A DNA stretch of 64,000 nt from Bacillota bacterium (GCA_017431785.1 JAFRKJ010000019.1:1-64000), one strand, 5' to 3'; positions 1 to 8,295 are shown, numbered from the stretch's first letter. The notes: generated by a model from the letters alone, not told the origin. Translations and numbers: made by a program.

Positions 1-49
1 ATTCAGTTTTCAATGTGCATATAATCTGTACATTATTTAGAAGAAATAT

Positions 50-163
50 GCGGTGACTATAGCGGGGAGGACACACCTGTTCCCATACCGAACACAGAAG
101 TTAAGCTCCTTAGCGCTGATGATACTTGGAGGGCGACCTCCTGGGAAAGCAAGACGTTGCCGC
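50..163 (+). rRNA. rrf: 5S ribosomal RNA
   Basis: The ends pair (GCGGTGAC with GTTGCCGC), and the conserved internal stretch CCCATACCGAACACAGAAG together with GTTAAGCTC is typical of 5S rRNA. The length is about 114 nt. It lies 14 nt before tRNA-Glu, so it is probably the tail of an rRNA operon whose 16S and 23S genes lie before base 1. The ends are accurate to a few bases. Confidence 0.93.
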
Positions 164-177
164 TTATTTCTCTATTT

Positions 178-252
178 GGTCCTATGGTCAAGCGGTTAAG
201 ACACCGCCCTTTCACGGCGGTAACCCGGGTTCGATTCCCGGTAGGATCACCA
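178..252 (+). tRNA. tRNA-Glu (anticodon TTC)
   Basis: Cloverleaf of 75 nt including an encoded CCA. The acceptor stem GGTCCTA pairs with TAGGATC through one G-T pair. The anticodon stem CCGCC/GGCGG encloses loop CTTTCAC with anticodon TTC, and the T arm contains GGGTTCGATTCCC. It is co-oriented with the 5S gene and likely co-transcribed with it. This tRNA is a normal substrate of MnmA, whose gene lies at 13260-14387. Confidence 0.96.
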
Positions 253-258
253 AAGCGA

Positions 259-286
259 AGAGGGTTGCAAGGCAGCCCTCTTTTTA
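259..286 (+). terminator. Terminator of the 5S/tRNA-Glu transcript
   Basis: AGAGGG and CCCTCT form a short GC-rich stem followed by a T-rich run (TTTTTATT), directly after tRNA-Glu. This fits the end of the rRNA operon transcript. Confidence 0.7.
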
Positions 287-356
287 TTATGATATATAAG
301 TATTTCCCGGGGGAAACGAAAGGAACATAGATAGCAACAGGGAGGAGAATGAAGCA

Positions 357-821
357 TTGGAAGTAAAATCACAGGAAGAACTAGAACAGAAGTTCAAAAT
401 CATTGAGACATTCTTCAGAGATAAGGACACAAGCCTGAGCGCTCAGCTGGAACCCAAGGTAATCAGCTGCGATTATGAGAAGCGCACAGCACTGATTCGA
501 TACAAGAAACTCGATTGGGAGCTGAACCACCGCGGTGAAATGCACGGCGGAGCTACGGCGACCATGTTTGACTTGTCCATGGGAATGACAGTATCCGCCT
601 TCGCAGGGGGAGAGAATGTCACGACTACGGACATCACCGTCAGTTACATAAGACCCTTCTTCGGTGAAAGCTTTGACTTCGAGGTCGAAGTTCTTCACAT
701 AGGCAAGAACCTGATCAGAGTCAGGTCCATCGTCAGAGATACCCAGACAGGCAAGGAGATGGCGTCGGCCATTGCCAATTATGCGCACATGCACGATTAC
801 GACTATATCGCAGTCAACTAG
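357..821 (+). CDS. PaaI-type hotdog-fold thioesterase
   Basis: A 154-residue protein of the hotdog thioesterase family, which hydrolyses acyl-CoA thioesters in the cytoplasm. The diagnostic stretch is NHRGEMHGGATATMFD (about residues 57-72), the helix-start region that holds the active site in PaaI/YbgC-type enzymes. It is followed by the usual beta strands (TTTDITVSYIRP). The start is TTG at 357, with GGAGGAG at 341-347 nine bases upstream; the nearby ATG at 349 runs into a stop after five codons. The gene stands alone between the tRNA and a convergent deacetylase gene. The acyl substrate cannot be told from sequence. Confidence 0.85.
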   Translation: MEVKSQEELEQKFKIIETFFRDKDTSLSAQLEPKVISCDYEKRTALIRYKKLDWELNHRGEMHGGATATMFDLSMGMTVSAFAGGENVTTTDITVSYIRPFFGESFDFEVEVLHIGKNLIRVRSIVRDTQTGKEMASAIANYAHMHDYDYIAVN

Positions 822-873
822 TTTCGGTGGCCAACTAGTCGCGAAGCCAATTCATCGATGTGAGTCGAAGACA

Positions 874-2097
874 TTAATTATTGACCCTGTGGTGAACCGT
901 AGGTGAACCCGGGGTCATTGCTTTAAATACATAGCCTTCTTCCTGCGCCCATTCTATGATCTTCGGCAATGCTTTTGCTGTCGTCCCCTTGGCATCGGAG
1001 TCGTGCATCAGGATGATGTTGTAGCCGTCCTTATCACAGTTTTTTTCTACCGATTCAATCAGTTTTTTCACAGGAACGTTGTTCCCGGAAGCGTCCGTCG
1101 AATCCACATTCCAGTCACTGTAATAATAGTTTTCCTTTTGAACCAGTTTGGTCAGCTGGCCCATGATGCCTTTGCAGTAGTCTTTGCTGACGGTGTTGGA
1201 ACTGCCGCCCGGGAAACGCAGGATAAAAGGATCATAATCCAGATCTGTCTTGAGTTTCTCATGGAGCGTCGTAATGTTGTTCATGAAGTCATCTGTGGAA
1301 GTGTAGATTTTGCTGTAATCGTGGGAATAACCATGGAGACCGATCGTGCATCCGTCTTTCAGGGCGCGCTTCATAATGCTGATCTTTTCCGGGTCGCTGC
1401 CGTAGTCAATGACGAAGAATGTGGCAGGGACGTCATATTTCTCCAGTGTTTTTAGGATCTTTGGGGTGACAGTGGTGCTCGGGCCATCGTCGAAGGTCAG
1501 GTAGATCACGCCTTTTACTTCGCGGGCCGGATCACCTTTCACTGTAACAGTACGGACAGCGGACGCTTCATTTCCATAGGAATCCGTGACCTTATAGTCA
1601 ATTTCGTAGTCGCCTTTGTTGAACAGATCGACGAGACCCTTTGATTCGACTTTATCTGTCACATCGCCGTCGGAGTCATCCACAGCAGTAACGCCGGGAT
1701 CCTCAAAACTGCTTGCTGTCTGCACAGTAATATGATCCCCGTCGATCAGGGTGATTTCCGGAGGTTCCTTGTCGATGACATTGACTGTTCTGGTTGCGGT
1801 AGCAGTTTTTTCGAGATACTCAACAGAGTAGGTCACCTTGTAAGTGCCTACTTTTTTATCGTTTACTTCCGAACTGATTTTGATGTGGTCGCTGATATCA
1901 TGAAACGAAAAAGAAGCAGACGCACCGGGTTCCCGGTATCCGTCCTTCATAGTGACTGTGACTTCTTTGGATCCTTCCAATGTGATCTGCGGTGTCGTGT
2001 ACATGTAGAATGCAAAGGCACCGCCGCCTAACAATGCGAAAATCAGAAGTGTGATCAGCAGTTTGAACTTGATTGTTTTTTTCTTGCCTTTGCTCAT
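874..2097 (-). CDS. Membrane-anchored polysaccharide deacetylase with Ig-like domains
   Basis: 407 residues. A single hydrophobic anchor (about residues 12-32) is followed by two DUF5011/bacterial Ig-like repeats (about 38-110 and 112-188; both have the EPPEIT/DPGVTA style strands) and a C-terminal NodB domain (about 196-395). The NodB motifs are all present: TFDDGPS, the metal histidine pair in HGYSHD, RFPGGSS and ILMHDS. It probably acts outside the cell on N-acetylated peptidoglycan or another glycan. The gene is divergent from glutamate decarboxylase; a perfect inverted repeat lies just upstream of its start. The substrate is inferred from the family. Confidence 0.88.
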   Translation of the reverse strand: MSKGKKKTIKFKLLITLLIFALLGGGAFAFYMYTTPQITLEGSKEVTVTMKDGYREPGASASFSFHDISDHIKISSEVNDKKVGTYKVTYSVEYLEKTATATRTVNVIDKEPPEITLIDGDHITVQTASSFEDPGVTAVDDSDGDVTDKVESKGLVDLFNKGDYEIDYKVTDSYGNEASAVRTVTVKGDPAREVKGVIYLTFDDGPSTTVTPKILKTLEKYDVPATFFVIDYGSDPEKISIMKRALKDGCTIGLHGYSHDYSKIYTSTDDFMNNITTLHEKLKTDLDYDPFILRFPGGSSNTVSKDYCKGIMGQLTKLVQKENYYYSDWNVDSTDASGNNVPVKKLIESVEKNCDKDGYNIILMHDSDAKGTTAKALPKIIEWAQEEGYVFKAMTPGSPTVHHRVNN

Positions 2098-2111
2098 CGG
2101 TCCATCCCCCT

Positions 2112-2133
2112 TTTGTGATTATTGTATCACAAA
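2112..2133. promoter_or_regulatory. Inverted repeat, likely operator of the deacetylase gene
   Basis: TTTGTGAT, six bases, ATCACAAA: a perfect 8-bp inverted repeat 15 bases upstream of the deacetylase start at 2097. On the minus strand it contains TACAAT (2121-2126), which could be the -10 box, so a bound protein would cover the promoter. The regulator is unknown; the half-site TGTGA resembles Crp/Fnr-family sites. Confidence 0.45.
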
Positions 2134-2208
2134 GACTGCCGGAGAATGTGAGAATACTGTGTGATTTCAATTTGATGTGAAGATACAGTGAAGAAACAAT
2201 TTTTGCTG

Positions 2209-2237
2209 TGGACTATTTCAGTTTGCAGGGGTAGAAT
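2209..2237 (+). promoter_or_regulatory. Candidate promoter of glutamate decarboxylase
   Basis: TGGACT (2209-2214), 17 bases, TAGAAT (2232-2237). This leaves a leader of about 65 nt before the TTG start at 2308. Called from box match and spacing only. Confidence 0.4.
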
Positions 2238-2307
2238 GGACAGCGGAAGAAAAATGCGGAACGCAAAAAAAATAGATGTTAGCAACAACAAATGACGGAG
2301 GAAGACA

Positions 2308-3729
2308 TTGCTTTACGGAGAAAAAAACAAAGAGAAACTCAGAAGCATGGCCTTTGGCTATGGCACCAAAGAAGAGGGCTCAGTAATACCGAAATACAGT
2401 TTGAATGAAGAATCAATCGACCCGGACGCGGCCAGATCTCTGATAGAAAATCAGCTATTGGATGAAGGAAATTCACGTCTGAACATGGCAACCTTCTGCC
2501 AGACTTATATGGAAGAGCAGGCGGTGGAACTCATGAGCAACACCCTGGCGAAGAATGCCATCGACAAATCAGAATATCCGCAGACGGCTGAGCTTGAGAA
2601 CCGCTGTGTCAATATTCTGGCGAACCTTTGGAATGCGCCGAAGGGTGCGGATTATCTGGGCACATCTACGGTTGGAAGCAGCGAGGCCTGCATGCTCGCC
2701 GGCATGGCCATGAAATTCCGCTGGAGGAATCAGGCCATCAGAAAGGGTGTCAACGTCCGCGCGAGAAAGCCAAACCTCATCATGAGCTCAGCTTACCAGA
2801 TCTGCTGGGAGAAGTTCTGCGTCTACTGGGACGTAGAACTGCGTATTGTACCGGTTACAAAGAACGACATGACTTTGGACATCGATACCGTTATGGAATA
2901 TGTCGATGAATACACCATAGGTATTGCGGCGATTCTGGGTACGACTTACACAGGGGAATACGATGATATCGAGTCATTGGATAAACTTGTTGCTGAGTAC
3001 AACAAGTCTCATCCGAACCTTCCGGAACTCGTCATCCACATAGATGGGGCGAGCGGCGGAATGTTTGCGCCGTTTACCGAGCCGGATCTTCTGTGGGATT
3101 TCAGACTGGACAACGTCGTTTCCATCTCCACGTCAGGGCACAAATACGGACTTACGTATCCGGGCGTCGGCTGGGTTGTCTGGAAAGATCAGAAGTATCT
3201 GCCGGAAGAACTCATCTTCAAGGTCAGTTATCTGGGCGGCGAAATGCCGACTATGGCGATTAATTTTTCCAGAAGTGCGAGCCAGATCGTCGGACAGTAT
3301 TACAACTTCCTGCGCTTCGGCAGACAGGGATATTCTCAGATTCACCTGAAGACTCAGGAAATCGCCACGGTTATCGGCGAATGGATCCAGGAAACAGGAA
3401 TGTTTGAACTGTACAATTCAGGTGCCCGTCTTCCGATCGTATGCTACAAGCTGAAAGCTGATGCGACATACGAAGATGGAACACCGATTATCTGGAATCT
3501 TTACGACCTGTCAGACAGACTCCGCATGTTCGGATGGCAGGTACCGTCCTATCCGCTTCCTGATGGAGCAGGTGAAGTCACAGTACAGAGAATCGTCTGC
3601 AGAGCGGATCTGACCTTCAATCTGGCAGAAGCTTTCATGAAGGATTTCCAGCAGTGCCTGGAAGAACTGAAAGACGCGCACGTGCTTACAAATACAAATA
3701 AGACAGGAAAGTACGGATTTACGCACTAA
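2308..3729 (+). CDS. gadB: Glutamate decarboxylase
   Basis: 473 residues, a PLP-dependent enzyme that converts L-glutamate to 4-aminobutyrate plus CO2 and consumes a proton. The family is shown by the N-terminal region (EGNSRLNMATFCQTYME), the cofactor region GTSTVGSSEACMLAG, and the PLP lysine K279 in STSGHKYG. Length matches GadA/GadB (about 465). The start is TTG, with ACGGAGG just upstream; an ATG at 2292 is in another frame. No glutamate/GABA antiporter (gadC) is adjacent and the next gene (bioB) is convergent five bases away, so acid resistance needs a partner elsewhere. The GABA-type aminotransferase at 44776 is a possible consumer of the product. Confidence 0.92.
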   Translation: MLYGEKNKEKLRSMAFGYGTKEEGSVIPKYSLNEESIDPDAARSLIENQLLDEGNSRLNMATFCQTYMEEQAVELMSNTLAKNAIDKSEYPQTAELENRCVNILANLWNAPKGADYLGTSTVGSSEACMLAGMAMKFRWRNQAIRKGVNVRARKPNLIMSSAYQICWEKFCVYWDVELRIVPVTKNDMTLDIDTVMEYVDEYTIGIAAILGTTYTGEYDDIESLDKLVAEYNKSHPNLPELVIHIDGASGGMFAPFTEPDLLWDFRLDNVVSISTSGHKYGLTYPGVGWVVWKDQKYLPEELIFKVSYLGGEMPTMAINFSRSASQIVGQYYNFLRFGRQGYSQIHLKTQEIATVIGEWIQETGMFELYNSGARLPIVCYKLKADATYEDGTPIIWNLYDLSDRLRMFGWQVPSYPLPDGAGEVTVQRIVCRADLTFNLAEAFMKDFQQCLEELKDAHVLTNTNKTGKYGFTH

Positions 3730-3734
3730 CCATG

Positions 3735-4715
3735 TTATTCATAATGAACGACTTCTCTTCCCAGCGCCGTCAGCATCTGTCGGTCGCTGGCGATGGTCGA
3801 GCCTGACGTGGTCAGCATGTTGCCTGTGATGGCTGCACTGGCGCCGGAGCAGAAGGCTTTTTCGCCATCGTTTTCGCAGAGACTGCGGCCGGCGGCCAGA
3901 CGTACGTGGGCCGTTGGATTGATGAAACGGAAGATGGCGACGGTCCTTAGGATCTCAGCTTCCGTAAGATGAGGAAGATCCTCAAAAGGTGTCCCGGGAA
4001 GAGGAATCAGTGAATTGATCGGAATTGATTGAATGCCGAGCTCTGAAAGACTTACGGCCATATCAATTCGATCCTCCCACGTTTCACCCATACCGATGAT
4101 GCCGCCCGAACATACGCTAAGACCAGCGTCCTGGGCGGCTTTTATGGTTCTGATTTTATCCTCATAGGTATGTGTTGTGCAGATGTTCGGGAAGTTGCGT
4201 CTGGACGTTTCAATATTTTCGTGGTACCTTACGACCCCACTGTCAGCCAGACGTTCGAGCTGCTCTTTGCTCAAAAGGCCCATGGACGCGCACAGTTCCA
4301 TACGACACTCTTCACGGAGAAGACGGAAGGCATCGATAGCCTTTTCAAAATCCTGCCCATTCAGAGACTTTGCAGCTGTGACGATGGAGAAACGATCGAC
4401 GCCATCTTTCTGGTTTGCTTTCGCTTCAGCCAATATTGTTTCCGGATCAAGAAAACGGTAGGTCTCACATTCAGCAGCATTGCGCGCTGATTGGGCGCAG
4501 AATTTGCAGTCTTCGCTGCAGCGGCCGGCTTTACCGTTAATAATCGTGCAGAGATCAACCTTTTCGCCGCATAAAGCATGGCGGATGCGGTCTGCTTCTG
4601 CGCAGAGCGTTTCCAGATCACAGGTGATCAGCTGCGGCAGATCATCCTCCCTTGTAAGACGTCTTCCGTTTATGATTTCATCAGCAAGCTGATGCAGATT
4701 CCATTGATTTTTCAT
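3735..4715 (-). CDS. bioB: Biotin synthase
   Basis: A radical SAM enzyme that inserts sulfur into dethiobiotin. The CX3CX2C cluster motif is CSEDCKFC (about residues 57-64), followed by AQSARN. Other BioB signatures are YHENIETS, VCSGGIIGMGE and NSLIPLPGTP. The start is the second Met (MKNQWN, 326 residues), because AAAGGA lies about nine bases upstream of it; the longer reading begins seven codons earlier (4736) with no ribosome site. No bioA/bioD/bioF are adjacent. The promoter carries a BirA-like operator, so biotin repression is expected. Confidence 0.95.
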   Translation of the reverse strand: MKNQWNLHQLADEIINGRRLTREDDLPQLITCDLETLCAEADRIRHALCGEKVDLCTIINGKAGRCSEDCKFCAQSARNAAECETYRFLDPETILAEAKANQKDGVDRFSIVTAAKSLNGQDFEKAIDAFRLLREECRMELCASMGLLSKEQLERLADSGVVRYHENIETSRRNFPNICTTHTYEDKIRTIKAAQDAGLSVCSGGIIGMGETWEDRIDMAVSLSELGIQSIPINSLIPLPGTPFEDLPHLTEAEILRTVAIFRFINPTAHVRLAAGRSLCENDGEKAFCSGASAAITGNMLTTSGSTIASDRQMLTALGREVVHYE

Positions 4716-4746
4716 AGTGTCATTTCCTTTCTGCAACTCGTGTTTG

Positions 4747-4778
4747 ATTGTAAACTTGAATCATAAAAATGTCAACTT
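4747..4778 (-). promoter_or_regulatory. bioB promoter overlapped by BirA-like operator
   Basis: Minus-strand promoter: -35 TTGACA (4770-4775), 17 bases, -10 TACAAT (4747-4752). Plus-strand TTGTAAAC (4748-4755), 15 bases, GTCAACTT (4771-4778) matches the Firmicutes BirA pattern TTGTTAAC-N15-GTTAACAA at 7/8 and 5/8 positions. The two half-sites lie exactly on the -10 and -35 boxes, so bound biotin-BirA would block polymerase. Confidence 0.75.
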
Positions 4779-4787
4779 ACATGGCGA

Positions 4788-4815
4788 TTGAAATCATCGC
4801 AGGTTGGGATATAAT
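4788..4815 (+). promoter_or_regulatory. Promoter of the flavodoxin/ferredoxin gene
   Basis: TTGAAA (4788-4793), 16 bases, TATAAT (4810-4815), 33 bases before the ATG at 4849. It is divergent from the bioB promoter, with only 13 bases between the -35 boxes. Confidence 0.6.
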
Positions 4816-4848
4816 GAATGTAAGAGACAATAGAGGTAGGAGGCACAT

Positions 4849-5694
4849 ATGGAAATCAGGCGAATCGTCGCGGCGTATTTTAGCCCGACGGGGAACACGG
4901 AACAATTAGCAAAGGCAATGGCGCAGGCAATCGCGCAAGCGGAGGATCTTCCTGTGGAGACGATCGACTTCACGCGTCCGCAGGCGCGTGACAATGCATA
5001 TGAATTTGGGAGAGAAGATTTGCTGATCATCGGTCTGCCGGTCTATGCAGGTAGGCTTCCCAACAAGATTCTGCCTTTTGTGCAGGAGAATCTAAAAGGA
5101 AACGCTGCCGTTTCTGTTGCTTTTGTATGTTACGGAAACCGTTCTTTTGACGACGGGCTGTCAGAGCTGGTTTACGAGCAGGAGCACACTGGATTCAGAC
5201 CGGCAGGCGCGGCGGCTTTTGCAACGCAGCACGCGTTCGCCACAGAACTTGCGCACGGCCGGCCCGATGAAGCGGACTTGGCAGAAGCGAAGCAGTTCGC
5301 CGTGGAACTCTTAGAGCTCATCAGGAATACAGAGGATTCAGCAGAACTTGCGCCGCTGCAGGTCGAGGGCAATACACCGCCGGGACCATACTACCGCCCG
5401 AAGCGCATGGACGGAGAACCAGCTGTGTTCCTGAAGGCAAAACCAGTGACAGATACAGAGAAATGCATTCAGTGCGGAACCTGCGCGCGCGTTTGTTCCA
5501 TGGGTTCCATCGATCCGGTTGATGTAACACAGACACCGGGCATCTGCATCAAGTGTCAGGCTTGCATCACCCACTGTCCGGCAGAAGCGAAGTGCTTTGA
5601 CCATCCGGATTTTCTTTCCCATAAAGAGATGTTGGAGACGAACTTCAGAGAAGAGAAAAAGAACCGTTTCTGGATAGCCACCTTATGCAAGTGA
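4849..5694 (+). CDS. EFR1-type flavodoxin/ferredoxin electron-transfer protein
   Basis: 281 residues. The N-terminal half is flavodoxin-like, with the FMN phosphate loop SPTGNTEQ (about residues 12-19) and LPVYAGRLPN. The C-terminal half carries two 4Fe-4S motifs, CIQCGTCARVC and CIKCQACITHC (about 206-250). This architecture is called EFR1 in clostridial genomes. It probably shuttles low-potential electrons in the cytoplasm; the partner is unknown. AGGAGG stands six bases before the ATG. The DNA polymerase IV gene follows 18 bases later and is probably co-transcribed. Confidence 0.85.
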   Translation: MEIRRIVAAYFSPTGNTEQLAKAMAQAIAQAEDLPVETIDFTRPQARDNAYEFGREDLLIIGLPVYAGRLPNKILPFVQENLKGNAAVSVAFVCYGNRSFDDGLSELVYEQEHTGFRPAGAAAFATQHAFATELAHGRPDEADLAEAKQFAVELLELIRNTEDSAELAPLQVEGNTPPGPYYRPKRMDGEPAVFLKAKPVTDTEKCIQCGTCARVCSMGSIDPVDVTQTPGICIKCQACITHCPAEAKCFDHPDFLSHKEMLETNFREEKKNRFWIATLCK

Positions 5695-5712
5695 TAGAAC
5701 AAAAAAATAGAT

Positions 5713-6963
5713 ATGAGAACGATATTTCACATAGATGTTAATAGTGCGTATTTGTCCTGGGAGGCAACTCGCCGGAAACGGGATGCAGAGCGCCGGGGTG
5801 ATGTGCAGAATGCCGCAGGCGGTCAGAAAGCGGAGCCTGACCTTAGGGATATTCCGTCGATTATCGGTGGGGATCCAACGCGGCGGACGTCCATCGTGCT
5901 GGCCAAGTCCGTGCCAGCTAAGAAGTATGGCATTGTGACGGGCGAGCCGGTGTCGGCGGCAGTGCGCAAATGCCCGGGACTTGTGATTGCACCTGCGGAT
6001 TTTTCACTGTATTCGGAGATGTCCCATGCATTCAAGGCGATCCTCAGGGAGTACACGCCTGTCATGGAAGAGTTCTCCATTGATGAATGTTTTCTGGATA
6101 TGACGGGTATGGAACTGGTATATCCGGATCCGGTGGCAACAGCTCATGAGATCAAAGATCGAATTCGGCGGGAGCTGGGTTTCACCGTCAACGTCGGCAT
6201 ATCGTCCAACAAGCTTCTGGCAAAGATGGCCAGCGATTTCGAGAAGCCTGACAAAGTGCATACGCTGTTTCCAGAGGAAATCGAAGACAAAATGTGGCCG
6301 CTTCCGGTAGGCGAACTCTTTCTCTGCGGGAAGTCCTCGGCAGATAAACTGTCGCGGCTGCATATCGACACAATTGGAGCGCTTGCACAATCAGATTTGA
6401 CTTCTATCAGGGCGATTCTGGGGAACAAAGCAGGAAGTCAGCTGTGGAACTTTGCCAATGGTATTGATGATTCCCCGGTGGCGGCGGAACCGGATGCCCC
6501 AAAGGGATACAGCAATGAGATCACCTTCGACGATAACATCATAAGCTGGGAACAGGGGAACAGAGTGCTTTTGCATCTGGCGGACAATGTGGCAGCGAGG
6601 GTGCGGCGCGACGGCGTGAAAGCGTCCTGCATCTCTGTGACGATTCGTGGAAACGATATGAAAAAACATTCTCATCAGCGCATGCTCGATGCGCCGACGG
6701 ACGGAACGACAAAGACCTATGAAACAGCGAAGGAACTCTTCGGACAGCTTTGGGACGGCCACACGAACCTGCGCCTGATCGGACTTGCGATGACGCAGAT
6801 CGACAAGGACGCCCAGCAGCAGATGTCTTTGTTTGGGGAAGCGGTGGACGAGAGAGAAGAAAAAGCCGATAAAGCGGTCGACGCGCTGAGAGAAAAATTC
6901 GGTAATGACATCATCAAGCGGGGCGGAATGCTGGGGTCAAACATCAAAGTTCGCAAACGCTGA
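5713..6963 (+). CDS. dinB: DNA polymerase IV (Y family)
   Basis: 416 residues; error-prone translesion polymerase. Motifs: N-terminal FHIDVNSAYLSWEA with the first catalytic Asp, SIDECFLDMT with the second Asp-Glu pair, and VGISSNKLLAKMAS. The C-terminal little-finger region follows. There is an insertion of about 22 residues after the first motif (RRGDVQNAAGG region), as in other clostridial DinB. The start is ATG; no clear ribosome site is seen, which fits coupling to the gene 18 bases upstream. No LexA box was recognised. Confidence 0.93.
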   Translation: MRTIFHIDVNSAYLSWEATRRKRDAERRGDVQNAAGGQKAEPDLRDIPSIIGGDPTRRTSIVLAKSVPAKKYGIVTGEPVSAAVRKCPGLVIAPADFSLYSEMSHAFKAILREYTPVMEEFSIDECFLDMTGMELVYPDPVATAHEIKDRIRRELGFTVNVGISSNKLLAKMASDFEKPDKVHTLFPEEIEDKMWPLPVGELFLCGKSSADKLSRLHIDTIGALAQSDLTSIRAILGNKAGSQLWNFANGIDDSPVAAEPDAPKGYSNEITFDDNIISWEQGNRVLLHLADNVAARVRRDGVKASCISVTIRGNDMKKHSHQRMLDAPTDGTTKTYETAKELFGQLWDGHTNLRLIGLAMTQIDKDAQQQMSLFGEAVDEREEKADKAVDALREKFGNDIIKRGGMLGSNIKVRKR

Positions 6964-6984
6964 TATGCACGGGGCCAGTGAGTA

Positions 6985-6993
6985 TGATATAAT
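6985..6993 (+). promoter_or_regulatory. Extended -10 promoter of tRNA-Leu
   Basis: TGATATAAT (TG at 6985, TATAAT at 6988-6993) is an extended -10 box 35 bases before tRNA-Leu. No good -35 box is visible. Confidence 0.55.
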
Positions 6994-7028
6994 ACACAGG
7001 TGCCGCTCCATCGGGCGGTCCTGAACGT

Positions 7029-7111
7029 GCGTCTGTGGTGGAATTGGCAGACACGCTGGATTTAGGTTCCAGTGCGAAAGCATGCAGGTTCGAGTCCTGT
7101 CAGACGCACCA
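7029..7111 (+). tRNA. tRNA-Leu (anticodon TAG)
   Basis: 83 nt with encoded CCA. Acceptor stem GCGTCTG/CAGACGC; anticodon stem CTGGA/TTCCAG region enclosing TTTAGGT with anticodon TAG; a class II variable arm (GCGAAAGC); T arm GGTTCGAGTCC. It is a single-gene transcript. Confidence 0.95.
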
Positions 7112-7480
7112 GATTTCAGACACGTGTTTGAAGCAATGAGGAATGTGTTCAGATACGTGTCTTTTCTTGTGCCAGAGAAGTCAAACGGCAAGGAGTTGGC
7201 AGGGAGTTGCAGACGGAATTTGACGGTAGCCCCAGATAATCCTTGCAAAGCATTTTGGGGCTGTTTTCGCGACGATCGAGGACTATATTCATTCATTTTA
7301 TTCCGGTTGAGGAGACTTTACACCTCCTCCCTGATTTAATGGATTCACAAAAGCGAACATATTGCATTTAAAGCATAAATATGTATGTAAAAATGCATAA
7401 AAAGGGGATATAATAAGAATGGAGAAGAATCAGCAGAAAATGCTGTGAATGAATAGAAATGAAAAGGAGAAAAGAGGATT
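7112..7480. other. 369-bp gene-free stretch after tRNA-Leu
   Basis: No convincing gene in either strand. It holds a hairpin AGCCCCA (7228-7234) / TGGGGCT (7256-7262) followed by GTTTTC, a weak terminator candidate for the tRNA; an inverted repeat TGCATTT (7363-7369) / AAATGCA (7391-7397); and TATAAT (7409-7414), a likely -10 box for the gene at 7481. The first 200 bases have near-repeats (GGAGTTGGCAGGGAGTTGC), and their position at a tRNA 3' end would suit an old integration scar. That is inference. Confidence 0.5.
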
Positions 7481-7723
7481 ATGGGTAAGAGGAAAGACAT
7501 CACAGACTGGACGCAGAAAGGCGGTTCACAGATTCTGCATCCGACGGGTCCCAGCAAGACAGACAAGATCAAGGACACAGCCGGCAAAACCGGATTGCTG
7601 CTCTGCGCGGCTTCGATCATCTATGTGCTGGCGAAAGGTTTGAAGAAGAGTGACACCTGGAAGGAAACCAGAGACGAAGCGTGGAAAGAACCAGCAGAAG
7701 AAGAGAACAAGGAATCGGCTTGA
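7481..7723 (+). CDS. Small protein with one membrane segment
   Basis: 80 residues, not recognised. A polar N-terminal third (MGKRKDITDWTQKGG) is followed by one hydrophobic stretch (about residues 40-53, LLLCAASIIYVLAKG) and an acidic, Lys/Glu-rich tail. AAGGAG precedes the ATG. It is the first gene of a plus-strand run that continues with an acetyltransferase, the XpaC/TelA genes and their regulator, with 25 bases to the next start. A small membrane partner of that set is possible but unproven. Confidence 0.6.
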   Translation: MGKRKDITDWTQKGGSQILHPTGPSKTDKIKDTAGKTGLLLCAASIIYVLAKGLKKSDTWKETRDEAWKEPAEEENKESA

Positions 7724-7748
7724 TAAACTGCTAAGGGAGGATCTAACA

Positions 7749-8255
7749 GTGAGCAATAGCTATGTGATCAGAGATGTCCGTGAAGCAGATCTGGACTATG
7801 TGCTTGCGCTGAACGAAAAGGACGTGGTCGTTCTATCACCCATGGACAGAGCGAAGGCAGACTACTTCCGGCAGACCGCGGAGCTGTTCAAGGTCGTTGA
7901 AGTGGACGGTCAACCGGCGGGTTTTATGATCGTCATGCGCGAGGGTGCAGATTACACGAGTGAGAACTACATCTGGTTCTCGCAGCAGTATGAGAAGTTT
8001 CTCTACATCGACAGGATCGTCATCGACGAAAACTTCAGGAAGATCGGTCTCGGAAGGTGTTTGTATGAGTATGTCTTTCAGCATGCTGAAGACACCGGTG
8101 TTTCTGTTGTAACTGCTGAGGTGGACATCCTGCCTGTGTACAATGAGCCGAGTTTCGGATTCCACAAGGAGATGGGATTTGAAGAAGTCGGGCAGCAGAT
8201 CATACGCGGCGGGGATGTGAAAGTATCCCTGCAGGCACATTCGGCATTGAAATAA
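7749..8255 (+). CDS. GNAT-family N-acetyltransferase
   Basis: 168 residues from GTG at 7749, chosen because AAGGGAGG lies eight bases upstream; longer in-frame readings overlap the preceding gene. The acetyl-CoA binding motif is RKIGLGRCLYEYVF, preceded by the strand YIDRIVIDENF. The final strand and loop (YNEPSFGFHKEMGFEEVG) fit the family. It transfers an acetyl group to an unknown small molecule or protein. There is no evidence linking it to the TelA set beyond position. Confidence 0.85.
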   Translation: MSNSYVIRDVREADLDYVLALNEKDVVVLSPMDRAKADYFRQTAELFKVVEVDGQPAGFMIVMREGADYTSENYIWFSQQYEKFLYIDRIVIDENFRKIGLGRCLYEYVFQHAEDTGVSVVTAEVDILPVYNEPSFGFHKEMGFEEVGQQIIRGGDVKVSLQAHSALK

Positions 8256-8295
8256 TCAATGCGGATATCATAAGGATTGGAAAGCGGAGAAAGAG

